Of a stretch of DNA of 25,473 bases, positions 7,171-12,965 are shown piece by piece. Position numbers and translations under genes: made by a program. Position 1 is the first letter of the stretch; each line of letters opens with the position of its first letter. This DNA is from a virus. The notes under the pieces are model-generated. The model was not told the DNA's origin, searched no databases, and worked only from the letters and a program-made list of their open reading frames with translations. The stretch spans positions 1-25,473 of the IMG/VR virus record IMGVR_UViG_3300030101_003549; one strand, written 5' to 3'.

Positions 7171-7183
7171 TATGTGCTACACT
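7156..7183 (+). promoter_or_regulatory. Rightward promoter for the recombination operon
   Basis: TTGCAA (7156-7161), a 16-bp spacer ending in TGC, and TACACT (7178-7183) form an extended -10 promoter. The TTG start at 7191 lies 7 bases after the -10. The 8-bp palindrome TTTGCAAA (7155-7162) overlaps the -35 and also lies inside the leftward promoter's spacer, making it a candidate operator for both directions. Confidence 0.58.
7160..7173 (-). promoter_or_regulatory. 14-bp motif shared with the parB promoter, candidate operator
   Basis: The minus-strand sequence ATATTGGGTGATTT is identical to the plus strand at 4445-4458, which lies between the -10 box and start codon of the ParB-like gene. 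Here it overlaps the -35 of the cro-like gene. A 14-bp match alone could be chance in 25 kb; both copies falling in promoters is what makes it notable. Confidence 0.35.
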
Positions 7184-7190
7184 CCTTCTA

Positions 7191-8003
7191 TTGAAATTTG
7201 ATATGAAAAGAAATAACAAAGCATTTGAGCAATATGGGATTGAATATATCAGTCCATCTGCTCTTAATAAATTCAGAAAAAATCCTGCTAAATGGCTTGT
7301 CAATATTGCAGGTTATAGAGAAAAAATATTTTCACCTGCTATGACGTATGGGATTGCTGTAGAGCAGGGTATCAATATGGGTGTAATGACAACAGCACCT
7401 ATCCAAGAATGCATAGACTCGGCTCTACGTGAGTATGACAAGATTTATAAAAGTATTGAAGAACATAAAGCAGATTATGACTTTGCAAAGTGTATGGAAA
7501 AACAAATGACACTTCCTGAAGTCTTAGACAAAGTTATACCACTTTACAGAAAGTTCGGTAAACCAACTGCCATACAGAAATGGGTTGAAGTGTATCTTGA
7601 TCTTCCTATACCACTGAAAGGAATATGTGATTACTTATATGATGATTATGTACGTGATCTTAAAACAACAGGTATACAACCAAAAGAAGTTAAAACAGAT
7701 TATTTAAACCAGTTAACAGTTTATTCTCTTGCCACAAGCAAAACACCACATGTTGATTATGTTTATGTTACAAAGCATAAGAGAGAGTTGATAAGCTATA
7801 AGATAGAGGATACAGAAGTTTATGTAAAAAACATTAGAAGAATTGCAATGAAGATGTGGCAACTGCTTTCATTTTCTAGTGATATTCATGAGGTTTGTGC
7901 AATGTCTTGTCTTGAACCAGACATTTCAAATGAAGACTTTATGAATCAATGGAGTGCAACCGAAATAAAAGGTGCACAAATATTATTTGATATGAAAAAT
8001 TGA
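7191..8003 (+). CDS. PD-(D/E)XK nuclease (RecB/Cas4-like phage exonuclease)
   Basis: The 270-residue protein carries the RecB-type nuclease motifs in order: GIAVEQG (N-terminal acidic helix), IPLKGICDYL (catalytic Asp), RDLKTT (the D-x-K core) and LNQLTVYSLA (the QxxxY motif). Such enzymes resect DNA ends and supply single strands to an annealase; the next gene is an Erf annealase, making this a phage recombination pair. The start is uncertain. TTG at 7191 lies 7 bases after the -10 box and would be leaderless; the in-frame ATG at 7203 has no Shine-Dalgarno sequence either. I use 7191, but 7203 is equally possible. Confidence 0.83.
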   Translation: MKFDMKRNNKAFEQYGIEYISPSALNKFRKNPAKWLVNIAGYREKIFSPAMTYGIAVEQGINMGVMTTAPIQECIDSALREYDKIYKSIEEHKADYDFAKCMEKQMTLPEVLDKVIPLYRKFGKPTAIQKWVEVYLDLPIPLKGICDYLYDDYVRDLKTTGIQPKEVKTDYLNQLTVYSLATSKTPHVDYVYVTKHKRELISYKIEDTEVYVKNIRRIAMKMWQLLSFSSDIHEVCAMSCLEPDISNEDFMNQWSATEIKGAQILFDMKN

Positions 8004-8013
8004 GGAATTGATT

Positions 8014-8625
8014 ATGAATAACTTAATACAAGCTTTGTTAAAAGCACAACAGGAAATAGTACACGCAACCAAAGATGGAACAAATCCATATTTTAAAAGT
8101 GGTTATGCAACTTTGGAGCAAGTAATAAATACTGTGAAAGAACCCTTAAACAATAACGGTATTTACTTTCAACAAAACAGTAGTTTGAATGAACATGGTG
8201 CAGTTTGTGAAACCGTTTTTTATGGACATGATTCACAACTAAGTGCAGGTATGGTTTTTGTACCTGCTGATAAGCATGATCCACAAGCATTTGGAAGTGC
8301 TTTGACTTATGCACGTAGATATTCTTTATCAATGGCATGTGGAATAGGTTCATCTGATGATGATGGTGAAAATGCCATGCAAAGAGATAAAGGTAAATAC
8401 AAGATGATTGGTCATGGTGGTAAAGTAGTTTTATCACGTGATAGTGTAGAGGAATACCTGAAAGATTGTGGAAGGATGTTGAAGGATAACAACAACGTTA
8501 TGACAAAGAAAATCTACAAACTTAATAAAGAAACAATTCATCAAGCACATGAAGATAGTGATGGTGAGGTCAAAGATTCTTATGCTAGATTGATTGAACT
8601 GTATGAAGGTAAAACCAGTGAGTAA
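8014..8625 (+). CDS. erf: Erf-family single-strand annealing protein
   Basis: A 203-residue protein with the ERF signature: an N-terminal helix (IQALLKAQQEI), NPYFKSGYATLEQVINTVKEPL, and the core block DPQAFGSALTYARRYSLS (about 89-106) followed by GIGSSDDDG. Erf proteins form rings on single-stranded DNA and anneal complementary strands, promoting phage recombination and genome circularisation. It follows the nuclease by 10 bases, as expected for an exonuclease-annealase pair. The ATG at 8014 is chosen because GAGGA (8002-8006) is well placed; a TTG at 8008 is in frame but less likely. The C-terminal third (after about 130) is lysine-rich and less conserved, as usual for the family. The end overlaps the next gene by 8 bases. 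Confidence 0.92.
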   Translation: MNNLIQALLKAQQEIVHATKDGTNPYFKSGYATLEQVINTVKEPLNNNGIYFQQNSSLNEHGAVCETVFYGHDSQLSAGMVFVPADKHDPQAFGSALTYARRYSLSMACGIGSSDDDGENAMQRDKGKYKMIGHGGKVVLSRDSVEEYLKDCGRMLKDNNNVMTKKIYKLNKETIHQAHEDSDGEVKDSYARLIELYEGKTSE

Positions 8626-8899
8626 AAGAAAACCAACAATGCATGATTGTATCTATATGGCGATGTCTAGAGGTCATTGGTGGACGCCACAAGAACTTAA
8701 ATACTTCATTGCCAACAACTTTCAAAAATCATGTAGTGAAAGTGGATTGACTGCAGGAATGCGTGATTTTAGAAAACAAGAGTATAGGGAAAAATATAAA
8801 TTGCCTTTAGATTGTGAAGTCTTAGAAAAGAAAAGATCATATCAAAAAAGTAATTTATGGAAATATAAATTGATTATTACTAGGAGTAAAAATGTCTGA
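8618..8899 (+). CDS. Hypothetical HTH-like protein
   Basis: A 93-residue basic protein, unrecognised. The GTG start at 8618 is chosen because GAAGGT precedes it by about 7 bases and it gives a short overlap with erf; an in-frame ATG lies at 8639. The N-terminal half (MHDCIYMAMSRGHWWTPQEL, then a second helix and SGLTAGMRDFRKQ) looks like a winged-helix DNA-binding domain. The lysine-rich end (KSNLWKYKL) fits nucleic-acid contact. It lies between the annealase and a possible SSB-like protein, so a role in recombination or replication is plausible. It has no catalytic motif. Confidence 0.7.
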   Translation: MSKRKPTMHDCIYMAMSRGHWWTPQELKYFIANNFQKSCSESGLTAGMRDFRKQEYREKYKLPLDCEVLEKKRSYQKSNLWKYKLIITRSKNV

Positions 8900-9284
8900 A
8901 TGGGAAAAGAAAGAGAAAGAGGGAACATTACACATTGATGGTAATGCCCAAATAATTAGAAAAGGTAGTGTGTTGTGGAAAAAAGCCACTCCAAATGATA
9001 CAAAAGATGAAATGCGATATCTTAGTATTATTGAAAGTGAAAACAACAAGGGTGAAAAAAAACTTGAACTTGCAATGTCAGTTGGTCTTATATTTGTTAA
9101 TAATAATAAGATAGACAAAGACAGTCCTGATATAAGTGGTGGCGTGACTATTGATGGTGAACGTTACAAATTCTATGGACGAAAAAGAGAAAGCAACAAA
9201 GATGGAACACCATTCACTGCATTCCAACTTGTAAAGGTTGAAGAAAGTGTTGCAAATGAAAATGATGATCCACTTCCATTTTAG
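8892..9284 (+). CDS. Possible SSB-like DNA-binding protein with acidic DDPLPF tail
   Basis: A 130-residue protein with a charged, beta-rich body (GTLHIDGNAQIIRKGSVLW, LELAMSVGLIFVN, GERYKFYGRKRE) and an acidic linker ending in ENDDPLPF. That tail closely resembles the C-terminal tip of single-strand binding proteins (DDDIPF in E. coli SSB), which recruits partner enzymes. It lies downstream of an exonuclease and annealase, the usual site of a phage SSB. I cannot confirm an OB fold by eye, so SSB is an inference; it could also be another replisome-binding protein. AGGAG lies about 5 bases before ATG 8892, and the start overlaps the preceding gene by 8 bases. Confidence 0.68.
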   Translation: MSEWEKKEKEGTLHIDGNAQIIRKGSVLWKKATPNDTKDEMRYLSIIESENNKGEKKLELAMSVGLIFVNNNKIDKDSPDISGGVTIDGERYKFYGRKRESNKDGTPFTAFQLVKVEESVANENDDPLPF

Positions 9285-9293
9285 GAGAACGCA

Positions 9294-9581
9294 ATGAGTA
9301 ATAAAAAAATCAAGTTAGTAAGCAAGAATAAAGTTACACCAACTGATAGTGCACTTACAGATACGCAATATTCAATACAGATACCAAGAGAAAAACTTCT
9401 TGGCTTGGTTGAGTTATGTAATGATCTCAGAAGGACACATAACTGTATCATGGAGTGCAATGATCTTTGGATGTCAGATGTCAAAAACATAGATAGAACA
9501 GTACACGCAATTGTTGATATACTTGATCTGGAATATGATTCAGAAAGTTATGATTACGTACTGAAATGGCAAAAAGATTAG
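9294..9581 (+). CDS. Hypothetical protein
   Basis: A 95-residue protein, unrecognised. A strong ribosome binding site (AGGAG at 9283-9287) precedes ATG 9294. The N-terminus is basic (SNKKIKLVSKNK); the rest is mostly helical and acidic, with two Cys (ELCNDLRR, CIMECNDLW) and a possible coiled or bundled segment. It has no signal peptide or membrane helix. It overlaps the HNH-type gene by 16 bases, so both are made together in the recombination operon. Function cannot be inferred beyond that context. Confidence 0.7.
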   Translation: MSNKKIKLVSKNKVTPTDSALTDTQYSIQIPREKLLGLVELCNDLRRTHNCIMECNDLWMSDVKNIDRTVHAIVDILDLEYDSESYDYVLKWQKD

Positions 9582-9895
9582 TTAATAAAGAGCATTTACT
9601 AAAAGTATCAAAAAAACCCTGCATGATCTCAAAAGCAGGGTTTTACACACATAAAGGACCGATTCAGGTACACCATTTATTGAAACCATCTGATGGTAAA
9701 CGTGGATGGGGTCTAAAAGCAGGTGATGATCAAGTCATTCCATTATGTATGTTTCACCATCAGGAGTTACATACAAAGTTTGGTGATGAATTCAAATTTT
9801 TCAAACATTACGGTATGAAAGAAACAGCAGGTCAAGAGTATGCAAAAGAGTTGTATGAGAATAAAGACCTTGAAGATGACGATTTACCCTTCTAA
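9566..9895 (+). CDS. HNH-like nuclease (DUF968-type) with SSB-like C-terminal tip
   Basis: A 109-residue protein whose core fits the His-Cys-rich HNH/DUF968 group: C19, VHHLLKPS (H36-H37), DDQVIPLCMFHHQELH (C61, H64-H65, H69). These residues form the beta-beta-alpha metal site of small structure- or recombination-related nucleases. It ends in DLEDDDLPF, again an SSB-type acidic tip, like the protein encoded at 8892-9284. The tail suggests docking to a host or phage recombination or replication partner that normally reads SSB tails. It is the last gene of the rightward recombination operon; a weak A/T-only hairpin and then a new promoter follow. Confidence 0.78.
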   Translation: MAKRLVNKEHLLKVSKKPCMISKAGFYTHKGPIQVHHLLKPSDGKRGWGLKAGDDQVIPLCMFHHQELHTKFGDEFKFFKHYGMKETAGQEYAKELYENKDLEDDDLPF

Positions 9896-9924
9896 AAAAA
9901 ATTGCTTTTTTTTGTCCTAGAGGG

Positions 9925-9961
9925 TTGCAATTGTAAACAAGTTTGCTATTATAAACATATG
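9925..9961 (+). promoter_or_regulatory. Extended -10 promoter with leaderless-type start, copy 1
   Basis: TTGCAA (9925-9930), a 16-bp spacer ending in TGC, and TATTAT (9947-9952). Six bases later comes ATG (9959), in frame with the Shine-Dalgarno-preceded ATG at 9983. The block from GTTTG through TATTATAAACATATG to ATTTTGAAAA is repeated with one change at 15842-15873, also upstream of a small gene. Confidence 0.68.
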
Positions 9962-9982
9962 AATTTTGAAAAAGGAGAAAAA

Positions 9983-10216
9983 ATGTCAAATAATAGAGAC
10001 CTTACAGAAGCAATAGAATCTTTCAAAGGCTTCAAAACTGAAACCCTTAAAAAGTGGGTTAATGAAAACCTTACTGTTGATCTTAACACTCTTACTGAGC
10101 ATGGGAAACAAGAAATTATGTTCCTTACAGAAGCTATGGAATGTGCGTTGTTCCACAAGGGTTGGGATTTAGATACCGATTGGGAAACTATGACTCACAC
10201 ATGGAGGAAACTATGA
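9983..10216 (+). CDS. Small hypothetical protein, probably the N-terminal part of a split gene
   Basis: A 77-residue protein starting at ATG 9983 after AAAGGAG; an in-frame, leaderless-type ATG at 9959 would add eight residues (MNFEKGEK). It is mostly helical (LTEAIESFKGFKTETLKKW, HGKQEIMFLTEAMEC) and ends DWETMTHTWRKL. The last codons lie in a 23-bp tandem duplication. Deleting one copy would run this frame straight into the next gene, giving one protein of about 112 residues ending AWVEHMKSI. I infer that the two genes arose by that duplication. The stop overlaps the next ATG (ATGA), so the second part can still be made by coupling. Function unknown. Confidence 0.72.
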   Translation: MSNNRDLTEAIESFKGFKTETLKKWVNENLTVDLNTLTEHGKQEIMFLTEAMECALFHKGWDLDTDWETMTHTWRKL

Positions 10217-10229
10217 CTCATACATGGAG
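10184..10229 (+). repeat. 23-bp perfect tandem repeat (one mismatch) across a gene junction
   Basis: Units at 10184-10206 and 10207-10229 (GAAACTATGACTCA then c/t then ACATGGAG) differ by one base. Each encodes MTHTWR, but in different frames because 23 is not a multiple of three. The first copy lies in the end of one gene, the second supplies the start of the next. Confidence 0.95.
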
Positions 10230-10344
10230 AGAAAGGCCTAAACCAATGGAGGTTTGGGCATGGGAACAAGAATGTGCAAATGACAATGACAATGAAGTTC
10301 CTAAAGAAGAAAAGGCATGGGTTGAACATATGAAGAGTATTTAA
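10213..10344 (+). CDS. Small hypothetical protein, probably the C-terminal part of a split gene
   Basis: A 43-residue protein. I start it at ATG 10213, where GGAGGAAA gives a good ribosome binding site and the stop of the previous gene overlaps (ATGA). The sequence is MTHTWRERPKPMEVWAWEQ followed by an Asn/Asp-rich linker and KAWVEHMKSI. It is acidic and unrecognised. The first six residues repeat MTHTWR from the end of the preceding protein because of the 23-bp duplication. The stop overlaps the next ATG by one base (TAATG). It may be a free C-terminal domain of an ancestral single protein. Confidence 0.65.
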   Translation: MTHTWRERPKPMEVWAWEQECANDNDNEVPKEEKAWVEHMKSI

Positions 10345-10508
10345 TGAATACAGTATTATTAGAACTAATAGAAGATTTACAAAGGAAGTATTGCAATCTA
10401 GATTTGATGTATTGCACCTTTCAAGAAATGGAAGATGAACTTGATCAAGATGATTGGGAGCTTCTATGCTACGTTATGAAATATGGTAAGAAACCAACAA
10501 TTCACTAA
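10344..10508 (+). CDS. Small hypothetical protein, 54 residues
   Basis: ATG 10344 overlaps the preceding stop (TAATG), and the frame runs 54 residues: MNTVLLELIEDLQRKYC, a middle acidic helix (QEMEDELDQDDWELL) and KYGKKPTIH. It is amphipathic and helical with an acidic centre, without signal or membrane segments. Translational coupling to the preceding small gene, and the absence of competing frames, support it. Function unknown. It is followed by a 72-bp leader that can form a pseudoknot before the next gene. Confidence 0.6.
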   Translation: MNTVLLELIEDLQRKYCNLDLMYCTFQEMEDELDQDDWELLCYVMKYGKKPTIH

Positions 10509-10523
10509 GCAGAAGTAGTGATC

Positions 10524-10577
10524 GTGTGGCACTGTACCTCCAAACTCAAAATGCAGTGCCATACACTTTGAGGGATT
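10524..10577 (+). promoter_or_regulatory. Possible RBS-masking pseudoknot in the leader of the next gene
   Basis: TGGCACTG (10527-10534) pairs perfectly with CAGTGCCA (10554-10561), extendable through GTG/CAC with a two-base bulge. The loop base run CTCAAA (10545-10550) pairs with TTTGAG (10567-10572), which includes the Shine-Dalgarno GAGGG of the gene starting at 10581. This H-type pseudoknot would hide the ribosome binding site. There is no T run, so it is not a normal terminator. I cannot match it to a known riboswitch. Confidence 0.5.
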
Positions 10578-10580
10578 TAT

Positions 10581-11084
10581 ATGATAAAGATTGAAAAAAA
10601 TATACCTTTACCTAGTAAGCACAAAAGAGCTATACGTGAAGAACAAAGAAAAGAATTAGTAAAATTAGAAGTTGGTGATTCATTCATTGTAAAAAATATA
10701 TCAGCTGTTCAACAATATTTAAGAGCAGGTAAAGATGAAGGTATGGTTATGACTTCAAGAAAAAATTATACTGGTCCAAGAAAAGACCAATTTAATTTTA
10801 GAATGTGGTATGAAAGACCAATGACTGATGTTGAACTTGCAGTACACAAACAAAAACAACTTGAATACTTAAATAGATATAAAAAACCAATTGTAAGTAA
10901 ATCAAAAGTAAATGGAAAACACACAGAAACAAAAGTACATGACACCTGTTATGGTTGTAATGAAAATATCTTATTGATTGCAGAATTGAAAGCAGAAAAT
11001 AAAAAGATTGTTGAGGATATGGAAAAGATCAACAAGATATTAATTGAAGAAAATGTTGGATGGAATAATTCCAAATTGAATTAA
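10581..11084 (+). CDS. Hypothetical phage protein with IEKNIPLP/VGDSF motif
   Basis: A 167-residue, lysine-rich protein. The N-terminus has KIEKNIPLP and, about 25 residues on, LEVGDSFIV, a pairing I have seen in many small phage proteins of unknown function. The middle contains RKDQFNFRMWYERP. After a Lys-rich linker come CYGCNEN, a single CxxC pair, and a C-terminal helical coiled-coil-like segment (LIAELKAENKKIVEDMEKI). That pattern suggests dimerisation, perhaps with nucleic-acid binding. Translation starts after GAGGG and may be controlled by the upstream pseudoknot. It is the first gene of a small set that includes an XRE regulator and two zinc-finger-like proteins. Confidence 0.72.
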   Translation: MIKIEKNIPLPSKHKRAIREEQRKELVKLEVGDSFIVKNISAVQQYLRAGKDEGMVMTSRKNYTGPRKDQFNFRMWYERPMTDVELAVHKQKQLEYLNRYKKPIVSKSKVNGKHTETKVHDTCYGCNENILLIAELKAENKKIVEDMEKINKILIEENVGWNNSKLN

Positions 11085-11095
11085 AGGAGAAAATT

Positions 11096-11332
11096 ATGTT
11101 GGATAGAATTATGACTGGTGATGAATTAAAAAAACTACGTTCAGAGTATGATGTTACACAATCTGAGTTAGCAAGTTATCTTGGTTACATTTCAAATGGC
11201 AAACCAAATAGATCAATGATTGCTAGATTTGAAAACAATCATGCTGTTATAAACCCAAGAATTAGCAGATTGATACAAAATTATTTTATGGAATTCAATA
11301 GAGTTGAGGAGTTTGAGCATGAACCACAATAA
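11096..11332 (+). CDS. XRE-family helix-turn-helix regulator
   Basis: A 78-residue protein with a complete XRE HTH: MTGDELKKLRSEYDVTQSELASYLGY, then PNRSMIARFENNHAVINPRISRLIQNY. Position of the VTQSELASYLG and SMIARFENN helices fits helices 2 and 3. A strong AAAGGAG precedes ATG 11096; a second ATG at 11111 is possible. It lies in the middle of the small-gene set, away from the divergent promoter region, so it is more likely a middle or late regulator than the main lysogeny switch. The C-terminal tail is acidic (EEFEHEPQ) and overlaps the next gene start. Confidence 0.85.
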   Translation: MLDRIMTGDELKKLRSEYDVTQSELASYLGYISNGKPNRSMIARFENNHAVINPRISRLIQNYFMEFNRVEEFEHEPQ

Positions 11333-11570
11333 GGAAGCAATACGTCTTAAGAAACTAAGAGAAAGACAATTCAAAAGAATTAGAGGTACAAGATGCCAAG
11401 TTTGTCATTCTACAAATTGGGGATATGCCAGAAACACTGGTGAATTTTATTGTATTGACTGTAATCATTTATGGGAAGATGAAATATTAAAATGGGCAAT
11501 GCAACCAGTTTTAAATGCAGATAAGCATGTTAACAAGTTAATCAAAGACCAACAGGAAAAAGAGAAATGA
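11319..11570 (+). CDS. Zinc-ribbon protein
   Basis: An 83-residue protein. I start it at ATG 11319 because GAGGAG (11306-11311) is well placed; an upstream TTG at 11304 would place the site inside the gene. After a basic N-terminus (RLKKLRERQFKRIRG) comes a zinc ribbon with CQVC and, 16 residues later, CIDC (CxxC pairs), flanked by aromatic residues. Such proteins commonly bind nucleic acid or RNA polymerase. The C-terminal part is helical and Lys/Glu-rich. It overlaps the XRE gene by 14 bases and the next gene by 4 (ATGA). Confidence 0.78.
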   Translation: MNHNKEAIRLKKLRERQFKRIRGTRCQVCHSTNWGYARNTGEFYCIDCNHLWEDEILKWAMQPVLNADKHVNKLIKDQQEKEK

Positions 11571-11800
11571 CACAATATACAGATAGAGTGATTGCACAAA
11601 GACTAAAACTTGAACAGGAAGAAGAAAACAAAAAGATTGCATGGTATGAAGCAAGAAATGAGTATATTAAAACTGTTTTCAAAGGTGGCATAGTCAAAAC
11701 AGAGTATTCAGATAAAAGAAAAAAAATAAGAGTATATTGCTCTAAATGTGGTGAAGATGTTTCATTTAAAGATATTTCTACACACGTATGCAATTCCTAG
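11567..11800 (+). CDS. Small protein with C-terminal zinc-finger-like motif
   Basis: A 77-residue protein coupled to the zinc-ribbon gene by an ATGA overlap. The N-terminal half is a long charged helix (VIAQRLKLEQEEENKKIAWYEARNEY); the C-terminal half has VYCSKCGEDVSF and STHVCNS, a CxxC...HxxC-like set able to bind one zinc. Pairing of two zinc proteins in one operon suggests nucleic-acid binding or assembly with each other. It is the last clear gene of the plus-strand block; a short hairpin with eight T residues follows at 11828-11850. Function unknown. Confidence 0.72.
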   Translation: MTQYTDRVIAQRLKLEQEEENKKIAWYEARNEYIKTVFKGGIVKTEYSDKRKKIRVYCSKCGEDVSFKDISTHVCNS

Positions 11801-11886
11801 CAGATATTTTTAGTATGTATCTTTATGTACTTGGTGGAAGTATTTTTTTTAGTATGAGTTATCTACTTTTTAGAGACTTCTTTTGA
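11788..11886 (+). CDS. Possible 32-residue membrane peptide
   Basis: ATG 11788 opens a short frame that is almost entirely one hydrophobic helix (IFSMYLYVLGGSIFFSMSYLLF) ending RDFF. It overlaps the preceding gene and runs into the convergent minus-strand gene by 24 bases. No clear ribosome binding site is seen, and a terminator-like hairpin lies within it, so it may be spurious. Confidence 0.22.
   Translation: MQFLADIFSMYLYVLGGSIFFSMSYLLFRDFF
11828..11850 (+). terminator. Weak intrinsic terminator of the rightward block
   Basis: TACTT (11828-11832), loop GGTGG, AAGTA (11838-11842), then eight T residues (11843-11850). The stem is short and AT-rich, but it lies at the end of the plus-strand operon just before the convergent minus-strand genes. 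Confidence 0.45.
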
Positions 11887-12099
11887 TTTTTCACTTGCAT
11901 AAACAATATTAAGACCTGCAAGAGTACACAATCTATTTTTTTCATCTAGACCTCTTGGTGTTAATACATATTCATTGTTTTGCAGTTTTACAAAATCTTG
12001 ATTTATAAGTTCCGATAAGTTTGCATCTGGAATATGATCTTTGAACATAATTGCAAGTATGCCACCCAATCTTTTAGTTTGTGTTTTGCTTAACGGCAT
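11863..12099 (-). CDS. Small winged-helix-like hypothetical protein
   Basis: A 78-residue protein that begins immediately after the endolysin stop (TAA then ATG) and is the last gene of the leftward late operon. The segment DFVKLQNNEYVLTPRGLDEKNRL resembles the wing and following helix of small winged-helix proteins; the front half is a short helical region. It has no signal peptide. It could be a DNA-binding regulator or a lysis-accessory protein; the first is favoured by the fold impression only. It ends by converging on the rightward operon. Confidence 0.62.
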   Translation of the reverse strand: MPLSKTQTKRLGGILAIMFKDHIPDANLSELINQDFVKLQNNEYVLTPRGLDEKNRLCTLAGLNIVYASEKSKEVSKK

Positions 12100-12576
12100 T
12101 TATATATGATGCCACTCCTTCCCCTCAAATAACAATGCCTCAGCATCACGTCTTCGTATAAGACCTTCTAATACTTTACCACCTGCTTTATTCCAACGTT
12201 TTAACTGGTGTGGAACTTCTTCATATACACCATTATTCAACACTTTAAGAAGCGTTGATGATGCAAGAGCGTTGCCTCCTACATTGAATGTCCAACAAAC
12301 AAGAGCATCAAATTGATTTTGTTCAAGAGGAACATCAACATAATTTGATACATATTTTTCGTATGTTTTTAATTCATGTTTGAGTAATTCTTCTGCCTCT
12401 TGCATTGTTATAGACATATTGTCTTTTACAGGTGAACCATTTTTTAGTTTTAAAGAACCGTAACCAATAGTTTTTTTGTTAGCTGCACACCTATAACTAA
12501 CTGCATTTCCATCTTCATCAATAGGACAACCTTCAAATTTTTTGATAAGAGCTATGCCCTCTTGCGATATATTCAT
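12100..12576 (-). CDS. Endolysin, GH24 lysozyme
   Basis: A 158-residue T4/P22-type lysozyme that cuts the glycan strands of peptidoglycan. The catalytic residues are visible: E15 in KKFEGC, C30 in YRCAANKK (Cys instead of Asp, as in many phage members) and T36 in KTIGYGS. The spacing between E15 and C30 is 14 residues, longer than the usual eight, because of an acidic insertion (PIDEDGN). It has no signal or SAR anchor, so it needs a holin to cross the membrane. I start at ATG 12576, one base after the SNase stop and behind a GGGGG run; a longer frame would read through SNase. The C-terminal LIRRRDAEALLF block is typical. Confidence 0.93.
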   Translation of the reverse strand: MNISQEGIALIKKFEGCPIDEDGNAVSYRCAANKKTIGYGSLKLKNGSPVKDNMSITMQEAEELLKHELKTYEKYVSNYVDVPLEQNQFDALVCWTFNVGGNALASSTLLKVLNNGVYEEVPHQLKRWNKAGGKVLEGLIRRRDAEALLFEGKEWHHI

Positions 12577-12577
12577 T

Positions 12578-12958
12578 TTAATAATCCCCCCAAGTTTTTG
12601 TTTTTTTGCCGCCCCAATATTCAACTGCATGACCTTCTTCAATAAGCAGTTTGCAAATATCTTCATTCTTTTCTGTATATGGAATAGCAAGAATTCTTCC
12701 GAATTTGCCACGACCAAGAGATTTGATTTTGAGAGTTTCTCCACATAATTCTGTTAGTCTTGCTTTTGCTTCAAGACCTAGTTTTTTTTCAGCTAGGTCT
12801 CTAGTTCTGGATTCAGGAGTGTCTATTCCTGCCAACCTGCAGCGTTGTTTTTTTAGAAATACATTGAATCCCAAATCCAGAGTAACATCAATCGTATCAC
12901 CATCAATAACCTTTTCTAAGATAGCGTTATAAACAAATGGCTCAACTGTTGATGACAT
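12578..12958 (-). CDS. Thermonuclease-like protein (SNase domain)
   Basis: A 126-residue staphylococcal-nuclease-fold protein with all expected residues: VIDGDTIDV (D19-D21), CRLAGIDTPESR (R41, D46, T47, E49) and GKFGRILA (R88), matching R35, D40, T41, E43 and R87 of the model enzyme. It should cut DNA or RNA with calcium. Unlike secreted SNases it has no signal peptide, so it likely acts in the cytoplasm, perhaps degrading host nucleic acid, or is released at lysis. It sits between a small membrane protein and endolysin in the lysis block. No clear Shine-Dalgarno sequence precedes ATG 12958. Confidence 0.92.
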   Translation of the reverse strand: MSSTVEPFVYNAILEKVIDGDTIDVTLDLGFNVFLKKQRCRLAGIDTPESRTRDLAEKKLGLEAKARLTELCGETLKIKSLGRGKFGRILAIPYTEKNEDICKLLIEEGHAVEYWGGKKTKTWGDY

Positions 12959-12965
12959 ATATTAA

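Noticed and set aside
9896-9912. A-run/T-run hairpin after the HNH-type gene as a terminator
   Set aside because: The stem is only A-T pairs with a TTGC loop; a strong terminator cannot be claimed.
10524-10577. Known riboswitch (SAM-II/SAM-V or preQ1)
   Set aside because: The pseudoknot layout is similar, but the conserved bases I remember for these families are not evident, so I leave the family open.
12577-12744. Longer endolysin reading starting at 12744
   Set aside because: The extension lies wholly within the well-supported SNase gene in another frame, lacks family similarity, and the GH24 fold begins at the ATG at 12576.
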